Program-made: the position numbers and the translations under genes
From: Mesorhizobium loti
Lineage (GTDB): Bacteria; Pseudomonadota; Alphaproteobacteria; Rhizobiales; Rhizobiaceae
Direction of reading: 5' to 3'
Length of the DNA stretch: 64,000 nucleotides
Assembly: GCA_014189435.1 (NCBI GenBank)
Contig: CP050293.1
Location: 2,485,001 to 2,549,000, forward strand
Shown: positions 8,407 through 17,158 of the stretch, piece by piece
Layout: each line of letters begins with the position of its first letter
Position numbering within the stretch: position 1 is the first letter of the stretch
The notes under the pieces: generated by a model
Seen by the model: the letters and a program-made list of their open reading frames with translations, nothing else
Told to the model about the DNA's origin: nothing
Databases searched by the model: none

Positions 8407-11400
8407 TCAAATGACCTCGACACGATCGAGATAACTGGACAATTCGCCTACCCATTTCCGCGACGCTTCGGCGTCGGCGATTTCCGCCGCTTGTTCAAGG
8501 CCTGCGCCAATGTCAGTAATGGCTTGGAATCCGAACGCGCCACCAGATCCCCTCATATTGTGCCCCAGGATCAAGACCGCCTCGAAGTCAAACCTATCCA
8601 GAGCTTCAACCATCGCAATGGCGCCCTCCCGACAATTCCTGAGATAGGCGGGTGTGCGTTCCATCAATCTTTGGTCCGCCCTTGAGGTCGTGCGCAGCGG
8701 CTCGCCATCCTTTCGTGCCGATGGCACTGCCACCACGGAATAGTCCCTTATCGCTTGCAGCAGGATGTGCTGTTTGATGGGTTTGCTTAGATAGGCCGTG
8801 CACCCCGCCGCGAGGCATGTCTCCCGATCCCCTTTCAGAGCAGAGGCCGTCAGGGCGATGATCGGTGTTGGCGCACGATCGTTCGTCTTCTCCCAAGCTC
8901 GAATGGTTCGCGTTGCGGTCAAACCGTCCATGAGCGGCATCTGTCGGTCCATCAGGACAAGATCATAATGGCCCGCCGTGAACATCTGGCAGGCCAATGC
9001 TCCCGTTTCGGCCACGTCGATCCGGTAGGGAGTATCCTCGAGATAGGCGAGGGCGATCGTGCAGTTGTCGGGTGAGTCCTCGGCGAGAAGGATCCGCAGC
9101 GCGGGCAGTGGTGCCTCTGCCCCCATGCCGGCGGGCGTGGCCGCCGGCCGGTTGGCCTCAGCCCAGACCTCGAATGGGAGAGCAAAGCCAAACACGCTTC
9201 CTTTCCCAACTTCGCTTTCCACCCAGATGCGTCCATCCATCAACTCAACCAGGCGCTTCGAAATCGTGAGACCCAGCCCCGATCCACCGAACCTGCGGGT
9301 GGTCGATGAGTCGGCCTGCGTGAACCGTTCAAACACCTGCCCCAATTTCTCTGCTGCAATGCCTATGCCGGTATCCGAAACGGTGAACCGCAGGGCGGTT
9401 GGAACCGAGCGATCCCCATCCGGCTCAACCTTTAAAAATACCCGCCCTGATTGGGTGAACTTGATCGCATTGCCAAGCAGGTTGAGGAGCACCTGCCGCA
9501 ACCGTGTCGGATCACCGATGAGGTCGGTGTCGACGTCCGGCGCGATCTCGCAGACCAGTGCCAGCCCTTTTTCATGTGCACGAGGCGCCACCATCTCCAT
9601 CACCTTCTCCAGGTGGTCAGCCAACGAAAAGCCTGTCTGCTCTAGCTCAAGCTGCGAGGCTTCGACCTTGGAGAGATCGAGGATGTCGTTGATCAGGTTC
9701 AGCAGGTTGTCGCCGGCGCGGCGGAAGATCTGCACGAACTTGTCCTGCTCGGGGGTGAGCGCGGTCTTCGCCAGCAAGTCTGAGATGCCCATGATCGCAT
9801 TCATCGGCGTGCGGATCTCATGACTCATGCTGGCCAGGAAGTCCGACTTGGTCCGGCTGGCGCTCTCGGCGACGGCCTTGGCCTGCTGCAGCTCCACCTC
9901 GACCCGCTTGCGCTCCGTGACGTCGCGCGCCGCGGCGAAGACGCCCTCCAGCTTACGGTTCCGGTCGTAAAAGGTGGTGGCGTTGTAGGACACCACAGTC
10001 TGCTTACCGTCGCGGGCCCGCGCCGTCAGCTCGTAGTCGGTGACCGACTTTTCGCGCAGCACGCGCTTGATCGCCGCTTCGGCCCGTCCCGGATCGGTGA
10101 AGTAGTCCTTGAACGGCGCGCCGATCAGCTCGTCGCGCGTGCAGCCGGTGAGCGCCTCCATCTGCTTGTTGACGTCGGTGATGATGCCGGAGGGGTCTGT
10201 GGTCATGATCGCGTCGATGTTGGATTCGATCAGCGAGCGGGTGTAGAATTGCTGGTCGCGCAGGCGCTGATCGGACTTTTTCTGCTCTTCTTCGACCTGC
10301 TTGCGTGCGGTGTTGTCGGTGCCGATGAGCAGATAGCCAATGATGGCGCCCTGAGCGTCGCGCAGGGCCGTGACCGAGACGAGCGCCGGAAACCGGGTTC
10401 CATCCTTGCGGATGTAGGTCAGCTCGTAGATGTCCTCGATCCCCCGTGAGGCTTTGAAGACCAGGGCCTCGAAGCCGGGCGTGATTGGGGTTCCGAGTTC
10501 GACGCTCAGCTCCTCGGCGCGGGCGATCAGTTCCTCCGGATCGGAAATGTCGGCCGGCGTGATCTTGTTCATCACTTCGCCGGCCGCGTAGCCCAGCATG
10601 CGCTCGGCCCCGACGTTGAAGATCTGGATCACGCCCTTGGCGTCGGTGGCGATGCTGGAGAAGTTGGCGCTGTTGAAGATGGCGCTTTGCAGAGCGCCGG
10701 CCTTGAGCTCGGTGCCGATCAGCAGATAGCCGATGATGGCGTCCTGAGCGTCGCGCAGGGCGGTGACATTCACGACCGCCGGGAACCGGGTCCCATCCTT
10801 GCGGATATAGGTCAGCTCATAGATGTCCTCGATGCCGCGCGAGGCCTTGAACACCAGGGCCTCGAAGCCGGGTGTGATCGGGGTGCCGAGTTCGACGCTC
10901 AGCGCTTCGGCGCGGGCGATCAGCTCATGCGGATCGGAGATATCGGCCGGCGTGATCTTGTTCATCACCTCGGCAGCCGCATAGCCCAGCATGCGCTCGG
11001 CGCCGACGTTGAAGATCTGGATCACGCCCTTGGCGTCGGTGGCGATGCTGGAGAAGTTGGCGCTGTTGAAGATCGCGTTCTGCAGGGCGCCTGCCTGGAG
11101 CAGGGCCTCCTCAGCCTCCTTGCGCGCGGTGTTGTCGGTGCCGATCAGCAGGTAGCCGATGATGGCGTCCTGCGCGTCGCGCAGCGCGGTGACGTTCACG
11201 ACCGCCGGGAACCGGGTGCCGTCCTTGCGGATATAGGTCAGCTCATAGATGTCCTCGATCCCGCGCGACGCCTTGAAGACCAGGGCCTCGAAGCCGGGCG
11301 TGATCGAGGTGCCGAGTTCGACGCTCAACGCCTCGGCCCGGGCGATCAACTCCTGCGGATCGGAGATGTCGGCCGGGGTGATCGTGTTCATCATCTCGGC

Positions 11401-12057
11401 CGCGGTGTAACCGAGCATCCGCTCGGCGCCTACGTTGAAGATCTGAATCACACCTTTGGCGTCGGTGGCGATGCTAGAGAAGTTGGCGCTGTTGAAGATC
11501 GCGCTCTGCAACGCGCCTGCCTGGCGGAGCGCCTCTTCAGCCTCCTTGCGCGCGGTATTGTCGGTGCCGATCAGGAGGTATCCGATGATGCCGTCCTGCG
11601 CGTCGCGCAGCGCTGTGACTGACACCACCGCCGGAAACCGACTTCCGTCTTTGCGAATATAAGTCAGCTCATAGATGTCCTCGATTCCGCGCGAGGCCTT
11701 GAACACCAGGGCCTCGAAGCCTGGCGTGATCGAAGTCGAAAGCTCCGTGCTCAAGGCTTGAGCGCGCGCAATCAACTCCTGTGGATCGGAGATGTCGGCC
11801 GGGGTGATCGTGTTCATCACTTCGGCAGCCGTGTAGCCAAGCATCCGCTCGGCGCCGACGTTGAAGATCTGAATCACCCCTTTGGCGTCGGTGGCGATGC
11901 TGGAAAAGTTCGCACTGTTAAAGATCGCGCTCTGCAGGGCGCCCGCTTTAACGATGGACTCGTCCGTCTGATGATGTGCTGCGTTGTCAGGGGACAGGGC
12001 AAGTAGGTTCTCGATGTCCTTCTCCGTGGGTAAATTCGAGATCAGGTTTCCTAACAA
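8407..12057 (-). CDS. hybrid histidine kinase with five PAS domains (four tandem near-identical), receiver and Hpt
   Basis: A 1216-residue cytoplasmic-looking phosphorelay protein without obvious transmembrane segments. Four nearly identical PAS units occupy roughly residues 37-178, 179-320, 321-451 and 452-600, each with IFNSANFSSIATDAKGV. A divergent fifth PAS follows near 603-725 (IDAIMTTDPSGIITDVNK). Then come a HisKA dimerisation helix with the phospho-acceptor histidine in SHEIRTPMN near residue 745, an HATPase domain (DTGIGIA, GGSGLGLTISKRL), a receiver with the phospho-aspartate in LVLMDRQMPLMDG, and a C-terminal Hpt with HNMRGSGGAFG. All phosphorelay residues are present, so it should be active. 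The single-domain receiver at 12105 lies 47 bases upstream in the same orientation and is the likely partner. The PAS ligand is unknown. Confidence 0.9.
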   Translation of the reverse strand: MLGNLISNLPTEKDIENLLALSPDNAAHHQTDESIVKAGALQSAIFNSANFSSIATDAKGVIQIFNVGAERMLGYTAAEVMNTITPADISDPQELIARAQALSTELSTSITPGFEALVFKASRGIEDIYELTYIRKDGSRFPAVVSVTALRDAQDGIIGYLLIGTDNTARKEAEEALRQAGALQSAIFNSANFSSIATDAKGVIQIFNVGAERMLGYTAAEMMNTITPADISDPQELIARAEALSVELGTSITPGFEALVFKASRGIEDIYELTYIRKDGTRFPAVVNVTALRDAQDAIIGYLLIGTDNTARKEAEEALLQAGALQNAIFNSANFSSIATDAKGVIQIFNVGAERMLGYAAAEVMNKITPADISDPHELIARAEALSVELGTPITPGFEALVFKASRGIEDIYELTYIRKDGTRFPAVVNVTALRDAQDAIIGYLLIGTELKAGALQSAIFNSANFSSIATDAKGVIQIFNVGAERMLGYAAGEVMNKITPADISDPEELIARAEELSVELGTPITPGFEALVFKASRGIEDIYELTYIRKDGTRFPALVSVTALRDAQGAIIGYLLIGTDNTARKQVEEEQKKSDQRLRDQQFYTRSLIESNIDAIMTTDPSGIITDVNKQMEALTGCTRDELIGAPFKDYFTDPGRAEAAIKRVLREKSVTDYELTARARDGKQTVVSYNATTFYDRNRKLEGVFAAARDVTERKRVEVELQQAKAVAESASRTKSDFLASMSHEIRTPMNAIMGISDLLAKTALTPEQDKFVQIFRRAGDNLLNLINDILDLSKVEASQLELEQTGFSLADHLEKVMEMVAPRAHEKGLALVCEIAPDVDTDLIGDPTRLRQVLLNLLGNAIKFTQSGRVFLKVEPDGDRSVPTALRFTVSDTGIGIAAEKLGQVFERFTQADSSTTRRFGGSGLGLTISKRLVELMDGRIWVESEVGKGSVFGFALPFEVWAEANRPAATPAGMGAEAPLPALRILLAEDSPDNCTIALAYLEDTPYRIDVAETGALACQMFTAGHYDLVLMDRQMPLMDGLTATRTIRAWEKTNDRAPTPIIALTASALKGDRETCLAAGCTAYLSKPIKQHILLQAIRDYSVVAVPSARKDGEPLRTTSRADQRLMERTPAYLRNCREGAIAMVEALDRFDFEAVLILGHNMRGSGGAFGFQAITDIGAGLEQAAEIADAEASRKWVGELSSYLDRVEVI
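10290..11949 (-). repeat. tandem DNA repeat encoding four PAS units
   Basis: Four consecutive copies with units of 426, 426, 393 and about 414 bases (starting near 11949, 11523, 11097 and 10704). The third copy lacks most of the linker that follows the LLIGT strand. Identity is high at the DNA level, including many synonymous positions, which points to recent amplification or ongoing gene conversion. Confidence 0.88.
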
Positions 12058-12104
12058 AGATCTACGGCCGCGACTCGTTCAATGTTGAAAGCCACGAAGC
12101 CATG

Positions 12105-12470
12105 TCAGTGAAGAAGTTCTTTGACGGAATATTCAAGTTGAGCCGGAGAATAGGGCTTCTGAAGGAATTGACCCCCATCGACGAACATCTCTGTCATATC
12201 GGCGGTGAGAGGGCTGCCGGACGTGTATAGCACCCGCAATCCCGGCTGAAGCTTGATGGCCTGGTTCGCCACGTCGTATCCGCCGAAGGCCAATGCACTG
12301 AGGCGGATATCGACAAAGAGCGCGTCAATTTGTGGAGGCGTCGACAGGTGCAAGAGTGCGGCGGCCAGATCGCCGGCCAGGAGGACGGTATGACCCAGGT
12401 CGCCAATTGTCCACTCGGCGGTTTGGCGGATGAATACCTCGTCTTCAACGATGAGAATAACGGCCATCAA
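12105..12470 (-). CDS. single-domain response regulator (receiver only)
   Basis: A 121-residue CheY-like receiver: acidic pocket in ILIVEDEVFIRQT, phospho-acceptor aspartate in ALFVDIRLSALAFGGYD, conserved threonine/serine in LYTSGSP and lysine in FLQKPYSPAQL. No output domain follows. It lies just upstream of the hybrid kinase in the same direction and behind an EcfG-type promoter, so both should form a stress-induced operon. It may accept phosphate from the kinase Hpt domain. Confidence 0.88.
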   Translation of the reverse strand: MMAVILIVEDEVFIRQTAEWTIGDLGHTVLLAGDLAAALLHLSTPPQIDALFVDIRLSALAFGGYDVANQAIKLQPGLRVLYTSGSPLTADMTEMFVDGGQFLQKPYSPAQLEYSVKELLH

Positions 12471-12539
12471 TGGGCCATGAGCAGCAAAATCGGCATGTTA
12501 TCAGAAGCCCCCTGACTGCGGAGCTCGCAGTCAACACGA

Positions 12540-12564
12540 AACTCGCGTCTCGGGGGAAGGTTCC
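12540..12564 (-). promoter_or_regulatory. EcfG-type promoter for receiver-kinase operon
   Basis: GGAAC (12564-12560), 17 bases, GTT (12542-12540) on the minus strand. It points at the receiver gene whose ATG is at 12470, leaving a leader of roughly 60 bases. Confidence 0.7.
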
Positions 12565-12944
12565 ATGAGGTGTCGTATTATGTTCGTGAGCGATGGCTGT
12601 CTTTGTGAACCCGACATGCATACGTTGAATCGAACGCCATCCGCACGCTCTCGCTAAAGGCCTTCTAGGGGCAGTATGTGCCTGCTGACGCCGTGGGCCG
12701 CGTAAGAAGTACTTACCGAAAAAGCCCATCTAAACCTCCTCTTGCGCTTCAACGGGGGTGTCGACCAACTGCAAAATGACCCTGTCGACTTGGAATCCTT
12801 CGAAAGGAAGTTTCGACTGGCAAATTAGTTCCGGCAATCGGCACCAGCCCCCCGCCGTCACCGAGATACGCCAATAGGCCCTGCGCTGGAGCTTTTGCTG
12901 ACTTGGCGAGTTGTTAGACCAGATTTCATCGGCGAAAGGCACCC
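12565..12944. other. intergenic stretch before the Nramp-like gene
   Basis: Apart from the promoter at 12540-12564 at its left end, I see no gene, strong hairpin or EcfG-type site in this stretch. The promoter of the Nramp-like gene was not identified. Confidence 0.4.
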
Positions 12945-14234
12945 ATGGGCGCGAAACATGCCAATCCAGTCGTCGGTCCGTCAAAGCCGCGATTGCTCGG
13001 CGTGCTTGGCCCCGGTCTGATTACTGGTGCCTCCGACGATGATCCAAGCGGCATTGCAACTTATTCGCAAACCGGCGCCCAATTCGGATTCGCCCTGACA
13101 TGGACGATGCTCTTCAGCTACCCGCTAATGTCGGTCGTTCAGGAAATCAGCGGGCGGATTGGCCGGACCACCGGGCGAGGCATTGCAGGCAACATGCGGC
13201 TCTACTATCCGAATTGGCTGCTGCAATCCGTCGTAGCCCTCCTGCTCATCGCCAACACCATCAACATCGGCGCCGATCTCGGCGCCATGGCGGATGCCTT
13301 GAGGCTGATCGTAGGGGGTCCCCTGCTTGTTTATGTCGTTCTGTTCGGGGCGGTGTCGGTCGTTCTCCAGGTTTTCCTGAAATACAGCCGATACGTTTCC
13401 GTTCTTAAATGGCTGACGCTGTCGCTGTTCGCTTATTTCGGAACCGCTATGGTGGTTCACGTTCCCTGGAATGAGGTGGCGAAAGGTCTGTTCATCCCCA
13501 CATTCACCTCGGATGCTCCATTCTGGACCGCGGTGGTCGCGATTTTTGGGACCACCATCAGTCCCTATCTGTTCTTCTGGCAGGCCTCCCAGGAGGTGGA
13601 GGACATGAAGGCCAAGCCAGAGCGCGATCCGCTCAAAGGCGCCCCCAAACAAGCGCAAGGTGCGATCGAGCGCATCCGTCTGGATACCTATGTCGGCATG
13701 GCGTTTTCCAATATTGTCGCCCTCGCCATCATGATCACCGCCGGAGCTACCTTGCACGTCAACGGCGTCACCGACATCGAAACCACGAGCCAGGCGGCTG
13801 AAGCCTTGAAGCCAGTTGCCGGCTCGTTTGCCTTTTTCATTTTCGCGCTCGGGGTCATCGGCACAGGACTGCTCGCCATCCCGGTACTCGCCGGCTCGGC
13901 TGGCTATGCGCTCGGTGAATCGCGAAAGTGGCCAACCGGGCTGGAGCGCGAGCCGCTCGAGGCCAAGGCCTTCTACGGGACAATCGCAGTGGCCACCCTC
14001 ATCGGCGCGGCTCTCAACTTCACCCCGATCAATCCGATAAGGGCCCTTTTCTGGAGCGCGGTGGTCAATGGTGTCGTCGCGGTCCCCGTGATGGCGATCA
14101 TGATGTTGATGACGGCGCGACGCGAGGTCATGGGCACAAGCACGGTTTCGCTGGCAATGCGGCTCGTCGGCTGGCTCGCAACTGCCGTCATGGCGGCGGC
14201 AGCCGTGGTCATGATCTTCCAGCTGTTCTGGTGA
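12945..14234 (+). CDS. Nramp-related transporter with altered metal-binding motifs
   Basis: A 429-residue membrane protein with about eleven hydrophobic segments and the overall Nramp pattern. Helix 1 reads LGPGLITGASDDDPSGIAT. Canonical manganese/iron transporters have DPGN at this place and a methionine in helix 6 (MPHN). Here helix 1 has DDPSG and helix 6 reads FGTTISPYLFFWQASQEVED, without the methionine. This belongs to a separate, poorly characterised branch of the superfamily, so a divalent cation substrate should not be assumed. A possible stop-proximal neighbour is the small peptide gene at 14362. Confidence 0.8.
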   Translation: MGAKHANPVVGPSKPRLLGVLGPGLITGASDDDPSGIATYSQTGAQFGFALTWTMLFSYPLMSVVQEISGRIGRTTGRGIAGNMRLYYPNWLLQSVVALLLIANTINIGADLGAMADALRLIVGGPLLVYVVLFGAVSVVLQVFLKYSRYVSVLKWLTLSLFAYFGTAMVVHVPWNEVAKGLFIPTFTSDAPFWTAVVAIFGTTISPYLFFWQASQEVEDMKAKPERDPLKGAPKQAQGAIERIRLDTYVGMAFSNIVALAIMITAGATLHVNGVTDIETTSQAAEALKPVAGSFAFFIFALGVIGTGLLAIPVLAGSAGYALGESRKWPTGLEREPLEAKAFYGTIAVATLIGAALNFTPINPIRALFWSAVVNGVVAVPVMAIMMLMTARREVMGTSTVSLAMRLVGWLATAVMAAAAVVMIFQLFW

Positions 14235-14361
14235 TTAGGCCCCGATGCCCTTCTGCTACTAGGCAAACTGTTGATCGCAAATGACGTATCCATTTGGACA
14301 CGGAACGAAAGGCCGATCACCGAATTATTACTGCATCGTAACGCAGTAACGGGAGGCTCTC

Positions 14362-14439
14362 ATGGGACGCGGCATCTTGCTCTGGTTGCTCGGTATTCCG
14401 ATTCCTATCATCATCCTCATCATGCTTTTCGTCCGGTAG
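14362..14439 (+). CDS. 25-residue membrane peptide
   Basis: Begins with ATG after GGGAGG and encodes MGRGILLWLLGIPIPIII followed by a short hydrophobic tail ending FVR. One transmembrane helix fills almost the whole peptide. Its stop is nine bases before the next gene, which has its own AGGAGG, so the two are probably co-translated. Similar tiny membrane peptides are widespread in proteobacteria and are often missed by gene callers because of their length. Role unknown; stress-related by company. Confidence 0.72.
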   Translation: MGRGILLWLLGIPIPIIILIMLFVR

Positions 14440-14448
14440 GAGGCTGCT

Positions 14449-15363
14449 ATGCAACCAATCCTCTCGGGGGTCGATGTTTCCGCTTCGACGGAATCCTCTT
14501 CCACCGCCGTCAGCTGGGGGCCGATCATCGCCGGCGCCTTCGCTGCCTGCACGCTCACGTTCATTCTGATGCTACTTGGCTCCGGCCTTGGGCTCACTAT
14601 GGTTTCGCCATGGTCGGGCTCGGGCGCCTCGGTCACTACATTCGCGGTTTCCACCGCCGTCTGGCTGATCATCGTACAGTGGCTGTCCGCGGGCGTCGGC
14701 GGCTATCTTGCCGGGCGCCTGCGCACGAAATGGGCCGGCATCCATACCGATGAGGTATATTTCCGTGACACCGCCCATGGCTTCCTTGCCTGGGCGCTCG
14801 CAACGCTGCTCGTCGTCGGTGTACTCGGCTCAGCTCTCTCTGCGGCCATCGGCTCCGGCGTGCAGGCGGTGTCGACCGTCGCTTCGGGGGCCGCCATGGG
14901 CGCTTCGGCAGGTGCCTCGGCAAACGTTGGCGGAGCGGCCGACCAGGCGACATCCTATTTCGTGGATTCGTTTTTCCGTCAGGCCGATGCAACCAAGCTC
15001 GCCGCTGCCAATCCGCAAAGCGACGCGGCGGCAACGGCGCAGGCATCGCGCATTCTGATCGCCAGCGCCGCAGCAGGCGAGGTTTCGGCCGACGACAAGA
15101 CCTATCTGTCGCAGCTGGTGGCTTCGCGCACGGGGTTGTCGGAAGCGGACGCCAAGGTGCGCGTCGACGCGGTGCTTGCCAAGGTGCAGGACGCCGAGGT
15201 CAAGGCCAAGCAGGCAGCCGATATCGCCAGGAAGGCGACTGCCACCTTCGCGCTGATCGGTGCGCTGTCGCTGGTGATCGGCGCCTTCATCGCCAGTGTC
15301 GCGGCCGCACTCGGCGGCAGGCAGCGCGACGAGGAGGAAGCGGTTTTCCTGACCAGCCGCTAA
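14449..15363 (+). CDS. integral membrane protein, 304 residues, PhnA-like annotation class
   Basis: Begins with AGGAGG at proper spacing. Membrane segments occur near residues 20-50 (GPIIAGAFAACTLTFILMLL), 65-90, 110-140 and 265-290. A soluble alanine-rich loop at about 150-260 (QADATKLAAANPQSDAAATA) contains helical repeats reminiscent of SH3-less stalks. I recognise the family only as the hypothetical membrane proteins often labelled PhnA-like in rhizobia; there is no phosphonate-related motif. A strong terminator follows at 15386. Confidence 0.65.
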   Translation: MQPILSGVDVSASTESSSTAVSWGPIIAGAFAACTLTFILMLLGSGLGLTMVSPWSGSGASVTTFAVSTAVWLIIVQWLSAGVGGYLAGRLRTKWAGIHTDEVYFRDTAHGFLAWALATLLVVGVLGSALSAAIGSGVQAVSTVASGAAMGASAGASANVGGAADQATSYFVDSFFRQADATKLAAANPQSDAAATAQASRILIASAAAGEVSADDKTYLSQLVASRTGLSEADAKVRVDAVLAKVQDAEVKAKQAADIARKATATFALIGALSLVIGAFIASVAAALGGRQRDEEEAVFLTSR

Positions 15364-15385
15364 AGCAGTCCGCTCGATTCAAGAA

Positions 15386-15416
15386 GAGAAAGCCCGGCGC
15401 GAAGTCGGGCTTTCTC
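15386..15416 (+). terminator. intrinsic terminator after membrane protein gene
   Basis: An 11-base stem GAGAAAGCCCG / CGGGCTTTCTC with a nine-base loop begins 23 bases after the stop at 15363. The right arm supplies the T-rich tail. It separates the operon from the AI-2E-type gene. Confidence 0.8.
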
Positions 15417-15463
15417 AATCATCGTCGCGGCCAGCCAGGGCGACCATCGCGTTGGAGGTACCC

Positions 15464-16615
15464 ATGAAAATCGAATCCGCTGGGGTGGCCGCAGGAGATG
15501 CAGTCACCCCTAATTCGCAGGCCGATACGCATTTGATCCGGTCTCTGCTGATTGGGATATTCATTTTCATGGCAGTGGACGCCCTGTTTGTTGCGCGTGA
15601 CTTTTTCATGCCGGTCATCCTGGCATTCATGCTTGCGCTGACGTTGCGGCCGGTCGTTCGCTTCCTGAAAAAGCATGGGGTGCCGGAAGCTGTGTCGGCG
15701 ACGATGCTGGTCGTATTGTCAATAGGCGCCGTGGCTAGCGCGGGCTATTTGTTGAGCGATCCGATTGTCCAGCTGATCAGCAATGCGCCTTCGATCGGCC
15801 AAAAACTCAGTGAACGGCTTTCCGATCTGAAACATCCCTTTGAGCGTTTCATCGAGATTTCGCATCAGGTCGAGAGTGCTGCCGGTGCAGCGCAGGATCC
15901 GGGCGTCCAGAAAGTTGTAGTCGCCCCGTCCGGCATTGTCTCGCAGGCAGCTGGAAACCTTCTATCGGCGGGCACCAGCATCACCATCATCTTCGTGCTG
16001 TCGCTGTTTATTCTCGCCTCCGGAACGATGTTCTACGAGAAGATCGTTCAGTCATTTCCCAAGTTCAGCGATAAGAAACGAGCGCTTCAGGTCGCCTATG
16101 ATGTCGAGCGCGAGGTTTCGCACTACCTTCTCACGGTTGCGCTCATTAACATCGGATTGGGGTCCGTTATCGCTCTCGGTCTCTGGGGGCTTGGGATGCC
16201 CAATCCCTTGCTCTGGGGAGCGGCCGCAGCCCTTCTGAACTTCCTGCCTTACGTTGGTGCCCTGATCACCATCGTTCTGGTTGCAGTCATCGGGTTGATC
16301 AGCTTCGACAGTCTGTCCTACGCGCTGTTAGCCCCGGCCTTTGTACTTCTGTGCGATGTGCTGGAAGGCCAATTTGTCACGCCGACGCTCGTCGGCCGAC
16401 GACTTGAGATCAACTCCGTGGCAATATTCATCGCCATCGCGTTCTGGTCTTGGCTATGGGGATTTGTTGGTGCGGTGATGGCAGTGCCTCTACTCGTCGT
16501 AATCAAGGTCTTCTGCGATCACTTTGAGGCTCTGCAGCACGTAGCAAACTTTCTGGCAGCCCAGGATAACGCGGTGCCAGCCGGAGAGAGCGCCGAACAA
16601 ACAAAAGATGGGTAG
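15464..16615 (+). CDS. AI-2E family transporter (UPF0118/PerM type)
   Basis: A 383-residue protein with the family layout: two N-terminal helices (LLIGIFIFMAVDALFVARDF, then LAFMLALTLRPVVRFLKKHG), a periplasmic-type linker around residues 95-165, and a block of five to six helices ending with LEGQFVTPTLVGRRLEINSV, the most conserved signature. The ATG at 15464 is preceded by GGAGG; a start four codons earlier would overlap that site. Family members export varied solutes or act as antiporters, and true AI-2 transport is established for few, so the substrate is open. Confidence 0.85.
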   Translation: MKIESAGVAAGDAVTPNSQADTHLIRSLLIGIFIFMAVDALFVARDFFMPVILAFMLALTLRPVVRFLKKHGVPEAVSATMLVVLSIGAVASAGYLLSDPIVQLISNAPSIGQKLSERLSDLKHPFERFIEISHQVESAAGAAQDPGVQKVVVAPSGIVSQAAGNLLSAGTSITIIFVLSLFILASGTMFYEKIVQSFPKFSDKKRALQVAYDVEREVSHYLLTVALINIGLGSVIALGLWGLGMPNPLLWGAAAALLNFLPYVGALITIVLVAVIGLISFDSLSYALLAPAFVLLCDVLEGQFVTPTLVGRRLEINSVAIFIAIAFWSWLWGFVGAVMAVPLLVVIKVFCDHFEALQHVANFLAAQDNAVPAGESAEQTKDG

Positions 16616-16644
16616 GTCTCGATAGCCCTACCCATCAATCAATT

Positions 16645-16860
16645 TCATAGGTGTTTATTGATTGCCGCCGCCGCTTTGTTGGTCGCATCCTTGATAGTAG
16701 ATTTGGCGTCGCCAACCGCCTTCTCGACCTTGCCCTTGGCTTCCTGTGCAGCGCCCTCCGCGCGAAGCCTATCGTTGCCGACGGCCTTGCCAAGCCCCTG
16801 CTTGGCGTCGCCGATCGCCTGATTGGCAATGCCGGCTGCTTTATCGCTGGTGCTTCCCAT
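16645..16860 (-). CDS. CsbD family stress protein
   Basis: A 71-residue hydrophilic helical protein: [20 protein letters not shown], then [20 protein letters not shown] and an alanine/lysine-rich tail. This is the CsbD pattern (general-stress protein first seen in the Bacillus sigma-B regulon). The start at 16860 follows AGGAGC; the longer frame upstream lacks similarity. It is driven by an EcfG-type promoter 46 bases upstream, fitting a stress role. Confidence 0.88.
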   Translation of the reverse strand: MGSTSDKAAGIANQAIGDAKQGLGKAVGNDRLRAEGAAQEAKGKVEKAVGDAKSTIKDATNKAAAAINKHL

Positions 16861-16905
16861 GATCGTAGCTCCTGTGGTTGAAATTCGTTGAATGAGCGTT
16901 TGGGA

Positions 16906-16930
16906 AACGCAGACCATGGCCGCGGGTTCC
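16906..16930 (-). promoter_or_regulatory. EcfG-type promoter for csbD-like gene
   Basis: GGAAC (16930-16926), 17 bases, GTT (16908-16906) with C before it (CGTT), 46 bases upstream of the ATG at 16860. Confidence 0.75.
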
Positions 16931-17158
16931 ACTCCGTAGCCGCTTGCTGGTGTGCAACGGGTTCGAAGAAGGAAATCACGCACCAACTGTTGTTTGGTGG
17001 CGACAAGCGGGGACCGTTCAAAGGCACGCCGCCCCGCCCGCTAGAAGGTGCTGACAACCGTTTGTGGTCCAGAAGGCACGCGCTAGATGCGCATACCAAG
17101 CCCGGAAAGCCCCTGCGCGGAAGGGCTAGGCGGTAAGGACGCTAATATTGAGAGACCT

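Noticed and set aside
9820..11622. Long plus-strand open frames (209 and 311 residues) with repetitive sequence
   Set aside because: They are antisense to the tandem PAS region of the hybrid kinase; their repeats mirror the PAS repeats and the high GC keeps the opposite frame open. No start region or family match.
13125..13757. Minus-strand open frame of 210 residues
   Set aside because: Antisense to the Nramp-like transporter gene; shadow frame.
14303..14327. GGAAC-N17-ATT upstream of the 25-residue peptide (also near 20420 for katE and 50644 for the ligase)
   Set aside because: The -35 and spacing fit, but the -10 is ATT rather than GTT. Three such sites are intriguing, but I did not count them as EcfG promoters without evidence.
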